Positions 10,074 through 16,833 are shown, counted from the stretch's first letter. The stretch: DNA of 64,000 nucleotides from QHXQ01 sp036389375 (GCA_036389375.1 DASVQA010000076.1:11709-75708); one strand, 5' to 3'. The notes: a model not told the origin generated them from the letters alone. Made by a program: numbers and translations.

Positions 10074-10110
10074 CAAAGGGGCGACCGGCCAATCCGGTCG
10101 CCCCTTTGTT
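10074..10110 (+). terminator. intrinsic terminator after the E1 gene
   Basis: A perfect 15-bp stem (10074-10088 and 10094-10108) closes a CCAAT loop and ends in a TTTGTT tract, 16 bp after the E1 stop. It separates the metabolic run from the cassette array. Confidence 0.85.
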
Positions 10111-10124
10111 CATGCCGATAAGCC

Positions 10125-10237
10125 GCCTAAGCTCCCGCCATTAAGAGCCGTCTAATCTGCCGCCCTGTTTCGTAAGTCGTTGCAAATTCAGGACTGAAGT
10201 AATAGCTTAAGATATTAGACGGCTAATCGGGCGTATT
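10125..10237 (+). other. degenerate attC-like recombination site
   Basis: The stretch starts with GCCTAAG (10125-10131), close to the attC R'' box RYYYAAC. A left arm at 10140-10156 pairs with 10214-10227: ATT(AAG)AGCCGTCTAAT against ATTAGACGGCTAAT, with unpaired bases only in the left arm, as in attC stems. The right arm GGCTAATCGGGCG resembles the GGTTAATTCGGGC of the clear sites at 11793 and 12474. The terminal R' box is not intact. An alternative reading is a plain RNA hairpin. Confidence 0.5.
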
Positions 10238-10267
10238 TGTCGGTAGCAGTTAGGGCGTCTAATTTAA

Positions 10268-10274
10268 GTTAGGC
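10268..10274 (+). other. GTTAGGC cassette-junction box
   Basis: The heptamer GTTAGGC, set in TTTAAGTTAGGC, is identical to the crossover box (GTTRRRY) at the right end of attI and attC sites. It stands 27 bp before a short open frame that has a good ribosome site. It may mark the start of the first cassette. Confidence 0.5.
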
Positions 10275-10301
10275 TTCTAAACTTGAGAGGGTTTAGAGGA
10301 A

Positions 10302-10517
10302 ATGACAAAACACCTGATTCGCCTGGTTACCGCCTTGCTGTTCTTGCGGGTGTCCGCTCATGACTCGACCGCACAATCCGAGCAACGGCAATGCGTCGGT
10401 TTTCGCTTCCAGGGCAGAAGCGCAATCACGGCATGCACGCGACCGCCCGCAGCTTCGCTGGCATGGAGCTTGTACGGTAAATCGCAGCTTGTGTGGTCGG
10501 CTCGGCGCTCCGGTTAG
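10302..10517 (+). CDS. short hypothetical cassette ORF
   Basis: This frame encodes 71 residues starting with a hydrophobic, signal-like stretch (LIRLVTALLFLRVSAH). The ATG follows AGAGGAA at close spacing. The C-terminal half is low in hydrophobic core and runs into the presumed attC of its own cassette, which is common in small cassettes. I do not recognise a family. It could be non-coding spacer with an accidental frame. Confidence 0.3.
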   Translation: MTKHLIRLVTALLFLRVSAHDSTAQSEQRQCVGFRFQGRSAITACTRPPAASLAWSLYGKSQLVWSARRSG

Positions 10518-10531
10518 CGCCAGCGTTGGGC
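10510..10531 (+). other. attC right end (L' and R' boxes)
   Basis: The stretch CCGGTTAGCGCCAGCGTTGGGC has the layout of an attC right arm: a GGTTA L' box, a short spacer and the GTTGGGC R' box at 10525-10531. The kinase gene starts 11 bp later. A long imperfect inverted repeat (10362-10376 against 10490-10504, 13 of 15 pairs) flanks it, but the expected left boxes are not clear. Confidence 0.5.
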
Positions 10532-10541
10532 ATCCGGAAAG

Positions 10542-11138
10542 ATGAACGGCAAACCAAAGTGCATCATCGTCACGGGCCGGCCGGGAGCGGGCAAAACCAC
10601 GCTGGCGAAGAAGCTTGGGGCACGCCTGTGGTTGCCGGTCGTCAGTCGTGACGAGATCAAAGAGGGTTACGTAAACACGTGCGGGGTCAAACACGATCAG
10701 CTACCAGCCAATACGAATGCAGTAGCATCCAACTTCTTCTTCGATATCGTAAACCAATACCTCGTCAACAAGGTTTCTATCATCATAGAGGCTGCCTTCC
10801 AGCACAAGGTTTGGGAGCCGAGAATAGCCAAAATTGCCGAAATTGCCAGCCCATTCATGATTGTTTGCGCAATAGACGGCGATCTGGCGGCAAGCCGACA
10901 TCTACAGCGAGGTCTGGATGAGCCGGGTAGAGAGTTCTATCACGGCGATAAGCGAGTTTCGGTTTACAAGGTCACAGGTGCCGTCGCTCCCGCAGGTGAG
11001 TATGAAGCCCCGGACTTCAATGTGCCTACAGTGCATGTATCTACGGATAATGGGTACTGCCCCGGCATAGACGAGATTATCGAAAAGATTCATCTACAAC
11101 ATGCCTGCCAAGCCGCCGAAGATGACGCTGCTCGTTGA
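10542..11138 (+). CDS. P-loop kinase-like ATPase (AAA_33 type), cassette gene
   Basis: The 198-residue product begins with a Walker A motif GRPGAGKTT near residue 12, then a REDEIKEG-like segment (SRDEIKEGY) typical of small P-loop kinases related to zeta toxins and antibiotic phosphotransferases. The middle has IIIEAAFQHKVW, the Walker B-like region. It probably phosphorylates a small molecule, but the substrate cannot be read. The gene starts 11 bp after a GTTGGGC box and is followed 12 bp after its stop by GCCCAAC, the exact complement, which fits one integron cassette. Its base composition is more AT-rich than the flanking host genes. Confidence 0.8.
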   Translation: MNGKPKCIIVTGRPGAGKTTLAKKLGARLWLPVVSRDEIKEGYVNTCGVKHDQLPANTNAVASNFFFDIVNQYLVNKVSIIIEAAFQHKVWEPRIAKIAEIASPFMIVCAIDGDLAASRHLQRGLDEPGREFYHGDKRVSVYKVTGAVAPAGEYEAPDFNVPTVHVSTDNGYCPGIDEIIEKIHLQHACQAAEDDAAR

Positions 11139-11149
11139 CGCGTACGCGC

Positions 11150-11247
11150 GCCCAACTCTCGCGTCCGGCGGCACTACTGACGGACGCTCCGTGCAGGTAC
11201 AGGCATCGAGCATTTGCCTGCTTTGTCAATGACCTTCTAACTTAGCA
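11150..11247 (+). other. degenerate attC-like spacer
   Basis: GCCCAAC at 11150-11156 complements the GTTGGGC that opens this cassette, as an R'' box should. The right end is less clear: AACTTAGCATCC at 11239-11250 resembles either an R' box or the central segment of the site at 12392. Stem pairing is weak. Confidence 0.4.
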
Positions 11248-11264
11248 TCCAGATGTGAAGAACC

Positions 11265-11642
11265 ATGTCGAAGAATGCCACGTTCGCTGCTGCCATCGTC
11301 GAAGCAATACGGAACGCGAAGATCGTCGGCGTTCGCGCCGGCCCTGAGCACCGCTACACGGGTGTCTGGGTCGTAGTCGTTGACGGCAGAGTTTTTGTGC
11401 GCTCCTGGAACGACAAGCCTACGGGCTGGTTCCGCGCCTTCAGGCAGCAACCATGTGGGACGATTAAGGTCGGGGCGCTCGAAATCCCTGTCCGGGCCAA
11501 GTCAGTTCGCGGCGCGCGCATTCGTGATGCTGTCACGGTGGCGTTCGGCGAGAAGTACAACACGAAGGCGTCGCTCAGGTGGGTAGAGGGATTTGCCGAA
11601 CCAGCACGCGCACTCACGACGCTGGAGTTCGTTCCGGCCTGA
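11265..11642 (+). CDS. DUF2255-family protein, cassette gene
   Basis: The 125-residue protein matches the DUF2255 pattern: a split-barrel-like core with GPEHRYTGVWVVVVDGRVFVRSW, then PTGWFRAF, and a basic second half. Related folds bind flavin or other cofactors, but no activity is established for this family as far as I know. The ATG lies 18 bp behind the preceding spacer. A clear attC follows its stop by about 60 bp. It is probably transcribed as part of the array. Confidence 0.7.
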   Translation: MSKNATFAAAIVEAIRNAKIVGVRAGPEHRYTGVWVVVVDGRVFVRSWNDKPTGWFRAFRQQPCGTIKVGALEIPVRAKSVRGARIRDAVTVAFGEKYNTKASLRWVEGFAEPARALTTLEFVPA

Positions 11643-11701
11643 GCATCGGCAATCAGCGCCAACTCGTCGGGTTTATCGTTGTAGGGCTGGCGCGACGCGC
11701 T

Positions 11702-11812
11702 GCTGAACAACTCATTGAACCCGACCATCCTTAGCTTGCCTCTCATTAACCTTTGCTGATACATCTTAGGTCGCTACTGTTGTCGGGCGGCGGGTTAATT
11801 CGGGCGTGAGGC
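11702..11812 (+). other. attC recombination site
   Basis: The left end reads GCTGAAC (R'') then AACTCATT; the inner box ATTGAACCCG (11714-11723) pairs with CGGGTTAAT (11791-11799) leaving one unpaired G, the extrahelical-base signature of attC. The right end is GTGAGGC (11806-11812), one base from GTTAGGC. The site is 111 bp long and is related along its whole length to the one at 12392-12494, sharing AACAACTCATT and GGTTAATTCGGGC. Confidence 0.78.
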
Positions 11813-11835
11813 GCAAAGTCGAATGGAGAATAGAA

Positions 11836-12363
11836 ATGAGGATAAGCAAACGTCTTTACCTTTTTCCGCTAGCCGTGACTTTGTTGATGGTCTTTCCAAG
11901 CCAACCGAATGTGTGCGCGCAAACATTGAGCAGCGAGCCACAGACCGCGACGCTGTTGACGCGCAAGATAACTGATGGCGTTGACAATTACACGCAAGCG
12001 GCATTCAGCTTTAAGTATGGTGTTAATGGCGATGCGGCGTTGAAAGTTACAAGGAATAATTGGGATTTATTGTTCGGTAATAGTTCCTTGCCTGATGCCT
12101 TCGATGTCACAATGGTAACGAACGATTGCAGCCGCATAAAAGATTTGGGCGCATTGAATTGGCCAGATGTTTACTACGTTCCTGTGCTTCCGGCGCACCT
12201 TGAACCGACGCGCGAACCCAGCGTAAAGGCCATCATCGGTCATATGTATGTTGTGCATACCAAAGATACAGACAATGATCATTATGCGTTGTTCCGCGTG
12301 GAGGCCCTCGAACCGGGCAAGAGCGTTACGATCTCATGGAAGTTGGTTATCTCGCCAGAATAA
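11836..12363 (+). CDS. secreted hypothetical protein, cassette gene
   Basis: The 175-residue protein has a clear signal peptide: charged start, hydrophobic run around residues 8-20 and a VCAQ cleavage site near residue 29. The mature part is mixed beta in character, with NDHYALFRVEALEPG near the C-terminus, and contains a single other Cys. I do not recognise a family. I chose the ATG at 11836; the open frame back to GTG at 11806 starts inside the attC R' box. The box before the gene (GTGAGGCGC) and the box after it (GCGCCTAAC) are complementary except at one position, as in a mobile cassette. Confidence 0.7.
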   Translation: MRISKRLYLFPLAVTLLMVFPSQPNVCAQTLSSEPQTATLLTRKITDGVDNYTQAAFSFKYGVNGDAALKVTRNNWDLLFGNSSLPDAFDVTMVTNDCSRIKDLGALNWPDVYYVPVLPAHLEPTREPSVKAIIGHMYVVHTKDTDNDHYALFRVEALEPGKSVTISWKLVISPE

Positions 12364-12391
12364 AGAGTGGCGCGTGCTCACGTCCGATTGC

Positions 12392-12494
12392 GCCTAACAA
12401 CTCATTCAACCGGAGCGCAAGTTAGCATGTCCTTCATCGTTAACTTGGCTGTCGCGGCGTTGTATGCGTGCCCGGTTAATTCGGGCTATTAGCT
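12392..12494 (+). other. attC recombination site
   Basis: GCCTAAC (12392-12398) is a perfect R'' box, followed by AACTCATT. ATTCAACCGG (12404-12413) pairs with CCGGTTAAT (12472-12480) leaving one unpaired C. The right end ATTAGCT (12488-12494) departs from GTTRRRY only at its first base. The central part is homologous to the site at 11702-11812. Confidence 0.8.
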
Positions 12495-12517
12495 TGCTTA
12501 TTGAGAGATAAGGCTTG

Positions 12518-12904
12518 ATGAATAAACAGTTCGTATTTGTTTATGGCACGTTGCGGCCGGGCGGCACGCGCGCTCTGCCTGATATCTTGCCTGCGGCAAA
12601 GTTTATTGGTCGGGCAAACGTGCGCGGCCGCCTCTATGATCTGGGTGCATATCCGGGCTTGCTGGTTGATGCCGCCGGCTCGTTAGTGCTGGGCGAAGTC
12701 TATGAGATTGATGATGACATTCTGCATAAGTTGGATGAGATAGAAGCCGCAAGTTTTTATTGGCGGAAGCCGGTTGAAGTCGCGCTTGCTAACCACAGCC
12801 TGACCTGTTGGGTTTATGAACCGGATGCCGAGTTTTATCCCCTTCAAGTATTAATTACTTCAGGTGATTGGATTGAATATGCTAAGACGAAAACCGCACA
12901 ATAA
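12518..12904 (+). CDS. gamma-glutamylcyclotransferase / AIG2-like protein, cassette gene
   Basis: This 128-residue protein starts with FVFVYGTLRPGG, the AIG2/GGCT substrate-binding loop, and has YDLGAYPGLL and EVYEIDDD further on, where the acidic catalytic residue of the family lies. Such proteins cyclise gamma-glutamyl amines or amides, though many bacterial members are untested. The ATG at 12518 follows AAGG at about 5 bp; a TTG one codon upstream is less likely. It begins 23 bp behind an attC site and is directly followed by the GNAT gene with no gap, so both may ride one cassette. Confidence 0.82.
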   Translation: MNKQFVFVYGTLRPGGTRALPDILPAAKFIGRANVRGRLYDLGAYPGLLVDAAGSLVLGEVYEIDDDILHKLDEIEAASFYWRKPVEVALANHSLTCWVYEPDAEFYPLQVLITSGDWIEYAKTKTAQ

Positions 12905-13372
12905 ATGGGGTTGCTCATGCATATTAAAATAGATGATCTAAGCGGGGCGGAGATATATGAACTGTTGCAGGAACATCTTCAGAGTATGCGTCAACACTCG
13001 CCGCCTGAGAGTGTGCATGCGCTGGATATTGAGGCGCTGCGCCAACCTGATATTACGTTTTGGACAGTCTGGGAAAACGGCGAACTGCTTGGCTGTGGCG
13101 CACTCAAAGAACTCGATGCACAGCATGCCGAAATCAAATCTATGCGGACGGCTACGCGGCATCTGCGCAAGGGCGTGGCGCGCACGCTGCTTGCTCACAT
13201 ACTGGCAGAAGCCAGACGACGTGGCTACGACCGTTTAAGTTTAGAGACGGGTTCAATGGCCGCGTTCGAGCCGGCCCGCCAGCTATACGCCCGGTTTGGC
13301 TTTATCTATTGCGCGCCGTTTGCGGATTATGTCGAAGACCCTAATAGCGTCTTTATGACCAGAGAGCTTTGA
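12905..13372 (+). CDS. GNAT-family N-acetyltransferase, cassette gene
   Basis: The 155-residue protein has the GNAT core: ITFWTVWENGELLGCGALKEL, then the acetyl-CoA-binding segment HLRKGVARTLLAHI with the R/Q-x-x-G-x-A pattern, and a C-terminal LYARFGFIYC. The acceptor is unknown; drug, polyamine or peptide amines are all possible. The start codon abuts the stop of the AIG2-like gene, implying translational coupling; an alternative ATG lies at 12917. No attC is visible between its end and GrpB, so the array seems to stop here. Acetyltransferases are frequent integron cargo. Confidence 0.82.
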   Translation: MGLLMHIKIDDLSGAEIYELLQEHLQSMRQHSPPESVHALDIEALRQPDITFWTVWENGELLGCGALKELDAQHAEIKSMRTATRHLRKGVARTLLAHILAEARRRGYDRLSLETGSMAAFEPARQLYARFGFIYCAPFADYVEDPNSVFMTREL

Positions 13373-13388
13373 GTTTTGGCGTTTGCCT

Positions 13389-13913
13389 ATGCTTGGCTTG
13401 CGGCGCGGCACGGTGAGGCTCGTGCCTTACACGACGGAGTGGGCGCGGCTGTTTGCCTCGGAGCGGCGGCTGCTGGTCGCTGCGCTCGGCGGGCTGGCGT
13501 TAGCGGTGGAGCACGTCGGTTCGACGGCCGTGCCGGGACTGTGCGCGAAGCCGATTCTGGACATCGGCGTAGCGGTGCGTGACGAGGCAGATGCGGCGGC
13601 GTGCGTTGTGCCGCTCGCGGGGCTTGGTTATGAGTATCTCGGCGCGCGACGCGGTGCGGGCGGGCACTTCTTCGCCAAAGGCGCTGACGAAAGACGCACG
13701 CATTACATCCACGTAGTCGCGCAGGCTGAACCGGACTGGGCCGCCTATCTACGTTTCCGCGACCGCCTGCGCGCCGACGCGACCGCCAGAGACGAATACG
13801 CACGCCTCAAGCAAGACCTCGCCGCCGCGCACGCCGCCGACCGCGCGCGCTACACGCGCCAGAAAGCCGCCTTCATCCAGCGCATCCTCGCGGACACGAC
13901 AGCCCACGAATGA
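13389..13913 (+). CDS. GrpB-family (UPF0157) nucleotidyltransferase-like protein
   Basis: The 174-residue product contains VEHVGSTAVPGLCAKPILDIGV, the GrpB signature related to nucleotidyltransferases (the GS pair and two acidic positions), plus THYIHVV and the C-terminal YTRQKAAFIQRIL. Function in the family is poorly known. The gene is strongly GC-rich, unlike the cassette genes before it, so I treat it as host DNA that borders the array. The ATG at 13389 is preferred to the TTG two codons earlier. It starts 16 bp after the GNAT stop. Confidence 0.8.
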   Translation: MLGLRRGTVRLVPYTTEWARLFASERRLLVAALGGLALAVEHVGSTAVPGLCAKPILDIGVAVRDEADAAACVVPLAGLGYEYLGARRGAGGHFFAKGADERRTHYIHVVAQAEPDWAAYLRFRDRLRADATARDEYARLKQDLAAAHAADRARYTRQKAAFIQRILADTTAHE

Positions 13914-14246
13914 GTTTCAAGACCGAGCGCCGCAGCCACTCCGGCCGGCGGTAGCCGCCCGTTCTCGCTCGCCCACGGCCAGCCGGCCGCAAGGCCTCTT
14001 TCTAACAACAAAACTGCCGTAATCTGCCCGGCTCACGCGCGCGGGCTGAGCGGTCAGTTGCCATACACAGATGTATTGTATCGTTTCGCGTCGCCGGCCT
14101 GGCCGGCCGCCTTAAAGCCAGTCTTTAAGCCACTTACGCCTGCGCGCCTGCGGCATGGTGGTTGCCCCATCAAGCCGTGTGTCACGAGCTAGTTTCCCAT
14201 TACTCTCCCAAGCGTAAAACTGTTTCTGAGGAGGAGAATTACCGCT
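13914..14246. other. 333-bp intergenic region with operator-like palindrome
   Basis: No gene is visible. GGCCGGC runs make several strong hairpins near 13940-13980 and 14092-14112. ATACA-CAGA-TGTAT at 14063-14076 is a short inverted repeat that could bind a regulator, and a weak TTGCCA / TATCGT pair overlaps it. The next gene has a strong ribosome site (GAGGAGGAG). Confidence 0.45.
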
Positions 14247-15212
14247 ATGAGTAAACGTTTGCTGAGCTTTGCGGCCAGCGCAACATTGATCCTGACGCTT
14301 GCTGGCCTCGCCGTCGCGCAGGACACCAAAACGACAACTACCACCACCACCCAAACTACCAAGACGATTCAAAATGCCGACGGCACTTACACCATCATCC
14401 AGTACCCGGCCGATAAGGAAGTCACGGTCAATCTGACGCCGGGGACGACCATGAGCAGCGCGAAGGGCATGGCGCGCGTCATGCGGCACGGCGACGCGAC
14501 GACCATCAACCTCGACCTGTCGGGCCTGCCCGCCGACGCTTCGACCGTCAACCTCTACGCCGTCGATCCGACCGGCGCGTTCACGCTGCTGGGGCCCGTG
14601 AATCTGGCCAACGGCACGGCGACGCAGTCGTTCACGACGCCGCTCGACAAGTTCATGCTCGTGCTCTCGCCGAACGGCAGTTTGAGTTCGATGGCGGCTA
14701 ACGACATCATGTTCCGCAGCGCAGTGCCTGAAGGCTTCGCGGTTGTGCCTTACGCGCAGAGCGGCCCGCAGGGCGGCGCAGCCGTCGGCGAACGCGTCGC
14801 GGCGACGGCGGCTCCGGCCGCGGCTTCGCCCTACAGCGTGCCGATGCTCAATATCCCGAACTTCCGGCGCGGCACGGACACGCACTTGCGCGTTAACTTC
14901 GCCGAACTGAACGACGCCCGCGCCAACGTCTTCCTTGAGCCGCGCAAAGACGGCCCGACGACGATCAAGATGCGCTTCCACAGTCTGACGCGCGTGCCCT
15001 CCGACAAGCGGATCGTGCTCTGGGCCGTTTCGCCCGAAGGCACTTACACGCGCCTCGGCCAAGTGATCAATACGCGCAACCGCAACGAAGCGCAGATTCA
15101 GACCGAGACGGCGCTCAAGGACTTCGGTCTGCTCGTGACGCTCGAAGACAAGGACGAAGTGCCGAACCCGTCCGGCCCGACCTTCGCCACCGTCGTCATT
15201 GACAACAAATAG
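14247..15212 (+). CDS. secreted protein with two RskA-C-like repeats
   Basis: The 321-residue protein has a signal peptide ending at VAQD (about residue 26) and a Thr-rich linker. Two similar domains follow: one around LYAVDPTGAFTLLGPV and a second around LWAVSPEGTYTRLGQV, the latter ending with the acidic GLLVTLEDKDE. The pattern recalls the extracytoplasmic domain of anti-sigma-K factor RskA, here without a membrane anchor or cytoplasmic part, and duplicated. It starts behind GAGGAGGAG at 11-bp spacing and ends in a strong terminator, so it is probably a well-expressed single-gene unit. Function unknown. Confidence 0.7.
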   Translation: MSKRLLSFAASATLILTLAGLAVAQDTKTTTTTTTQTTKTIQNADGTYTIIQYPADKEVTVNLTPGTTMSSAKGMARVMRHGDATTINLDLSGLPADASTVNLYAVDPTGAFTLLGPVNLANGTATQSFTTPLDKFMLVLSPNGSLSSMAANDIMFRSAVPEGFAVVPYAQSGPQGGAAVGERVAATAAPAAASPYSVPMLNIPNFRRGTDTHLRVNFAELNDARANVFLEPRKDGPTTIKMRFHSLTRVPSDKRIVLWAVSPEGTYTRLGQVINTRNRNEAQIQTETALKDFGLLVTLEDKDEVPNPSGPTFATVVIDNK

Positions 15213-15239
15213 CGTTCGCGTCCGCGAACCTTAAATCAA

Positions 15240-15276
15240 TGCCGCCTTCTCTAAAGAGAGGGCGGCAATTTTTTTT
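15240..15276 (+). terminator. intrinsic terminator
   Basis: TGCCGCCTTCTCT pairs with AGAGAGGGCGGCA (one G-T pair) around a short AAA-containing loop, followed by a run of eight T. It lies 28 bp after the preceding stop. Confidence 0.9.
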
Positions 15277-15622
15277 CAGCGCGCGCCGGGGCTGCAAACA
15301 GTCGTCTCTTTTCATCGCTTGGCGCGTCGTCCTTCTTTCTGTTGACCCGTGCCGCGCCGTCTGTGTATAGTTGATTTGCCGGTCGGCGCTGACCCCGAAC
15401 CAGCGACACGGCGCGTTTGCTTAAAAGGCCCACCCGGCGCGACTATCCGTTCTTAAGGCCAACGTAAAAGCGGCCACAGTTCTTCCGTCAATCCGTTTCG
15501 TTCCTGACGACGCGCCAGCCCGCGCGCCGCCAACGCCCAACAACGTTAAGGGAGCACTCCTCGCTTTGTCCCTTTTGACACGGGCCCGCCAGAGCGTGCC
15601 CGCGCTTGAAAGTTATTGAGCT
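15277..15622. other. 346-bp intergenic region upstream of the protease gene
   Basis: Apart from the promoter at 15342 there is no open frame with coding character. The transcript leader would be about 240 nt, long enough for regulation, but I recognise no riboswitch in it. Confidence 0.5.
15342..15371 (+). promoter_or_regulatory. sigma-70-type promoter
   Basis: TTGACC and TATAGT are separated by 18 bp in otherwise GC-rich DNA. The site points at the protease gene that starts at 15623. Confidence 0.6.
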
Positions 15623-16765
15623 ATGCTGACACGCAGACTCCCCCTCTGCTTCGCCCTCCTGTTGCTTGCCGTCGCCGTGCAGGCGCAGGAAGCGTCGCTG
15701 CCTGAACTCGTCCGTCGCGTCAAACCCGAAGTCGTCTCCATCATCACCTACGACGCGAAGGGCAACACGTTAATGACCGGCAGCGGCTTCTTCGTCCGAC
15801 CGGGCCAGATCGTCACGAATCTGCACGTGATTGAGGGCGCGCGGCGCGTCGAAATCAAGACGCTCGACGGCAAGGGGCGCATCTACCCGTCTGCCGGCGC
15901 GCTCGCCGTAGATGAAGAGGGCGATCTTGCGCTCCTGAGCGTCGGGATGCCGGCCGAGCGCGCGCACGCGGGCGACTTGACGACCGACCTGCCCGACGAG
16001 GGCGAGCGGATTTTCGTCATCGGCAACCCGCTCAGGCTGGAAGGCTCGGTCGCGGATGGCATCGTCTCGGCCGTGCGCGAAGTGCCGAATCTGGGGCGCA
16101 TCATACAGATCACCGCGCCCATCTCGCACGGCAATTCGGGCAGCCCTGTCTTCAACATGAGGGGGCAAGTCATCGGCGTCGTCACGATCAAGGTCGTGAA
16201 CGGGCAGAACATCAACCTCGCGCTCGGTGCGGCGCGCGTCGCAGACCTCCGGCCCGGCCGTTTGCAGACCTTCGACGAGCTTGTTGCGCGCTACGGCCGG
16301 CCCGCGACCGACGCGGAATCTTCCGCCGAGTGGTGGTACAAGAACGGCTTGAGTTCGCTGTGGCTCGGCAACTACGACGGCGCGTTGGATTCGTTTGAGA
16401 ACGCGGTCAACAAGAACCCGCGGCGCGTCGAAGCGTGGATACAGGTCGGCTATTGCAAGGTCAAGCAGGGCAAGAACACAGAAGCGATCCGCGCTTACAA
16501 GCGGGCGCTCAGCCTGCGCCCCAACTCGGTCGAAACCTACAACAAACTCGGCGACGCCTACTACTACGCTGCCAACTTCGACGAAGCCATCGTTGCCTAC
16601 AAACAGGCCGCGCGCCTGCGCCCCGACCAACCCGAAGCCTACTACAATCTCGGCATGACTTATTTAGAACTCGGCGACCGCGACGCCGCCAACGCACAGG
16701 CCCGCGTCCTTGAGTCGCTCGACGCGGAGTTGTACAAGAAGCTGCTGAACGAACTGCACAGATAA
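15623..16765 (+). CDS. HtrA/S1C-like serine protease with C-terminal TPRs
   Basis: The 380-residue protein has a signal peptide (cleavage near VQAQ, residue 21), a trypsin-like domain (about 25-210) and TPR repeats (about 235-375). The catalytic triad is visible: His68 in TNLHVIEG, Asp101 in EEGDLALL and Ser172 in HGNSGSPVF. There is no PDZ domain, the usual partner in HtrA proteases; TPRs such as AYYNLGMTYLELGDRDAA take its place and may select substrates or partners. It probably acts in periplasmic protein quality control. The gene is monocistronic between a promoter and a very strong terminator. Confidence 0.88.
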   Translation: MLTRRLPLCFALLLLAVAVQAQEASLPELVRRVKPEVVSIITYDAKGNTLMTGSGFFVRPGQIVTNLHVIEGARRVEIKTLDGKGRIYPSAGALAVDEEGDLALLSVGMPAERAHAGDLTTDLPDEGERIFVIGNPLRLEGSVADGIVSAVREVPNLGRIIQITAPISHGNSGSPVFNMRGQVIGVVTIKVVNGQNINLALGAARVADLRPGRLQTFDELVARYGRPATDAESSAEWWYKNGLSSLWLGNYDGALDSFENAVNKNPRRVEAWIQVGYCKVKQGKNTEAIRAYKRALSLRPNSVETYNKLGDAYYYAANFDEAIVAYKQAARLRPDQPEAYYNLGMTYLELGDRDAANAQARVLESLDAELYKKLLNELHR

Positions 16766-16786
16766 GCGCGCCGCCAAGTTGAAACT

Positions 16787-16833
16787 AAACAGCGCACGGG
16801 GTTCTGACTGGATCAGAACCCCGTGCGCTGTTT
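16787..16833. terminator. bidirectional terminator
   Basis: A perfect 21-bp stem (16787-16807 and 16813-16833) with a 5-nt CTGGA loop lies between two convergent genes and has A and T tracts at its ends, so it can serve both strands. Confidence 0.9.

Larger units (their letters stand above)
10268..13372 (+). mobile_element. integron-type gene-cassette array without integrase (CALIN-like)
   Basis: Five or six small, mutually unrelated, same-strand genes are separated by related repeats of roughly 100 bp with attC architecture (clearest at 11702-11812 and 12392-12494). Genes begin close behind GTTRRRY-like boxes, and the box that opens a cassette is complementary to the one that follows its gene. 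The stretch is visibly more AT-rich than its neighbours and is bounded by a terminator on one side and a high-GC GrpB gene on the other. No intI-like tyrosine recombinase occurs in the window, so the array is either a CALIN or the distal part of a larger integron. Confidence 0.75.

Noticed and set aside
10125..13372. Prophage or transposon as explanation of the small gene island
   Set aside because: No phage structural, transposase or integrase gene is present, and the repeats between genes have attC layout rather than IS ends.
13977..14040. Further attC site (TAACAACAAAACTGCCG) behind grpB
   Set aside because: The TAACAA string is present but no matching right arm with GGTTA/GTTRRRY boxes is found within 150 bp.
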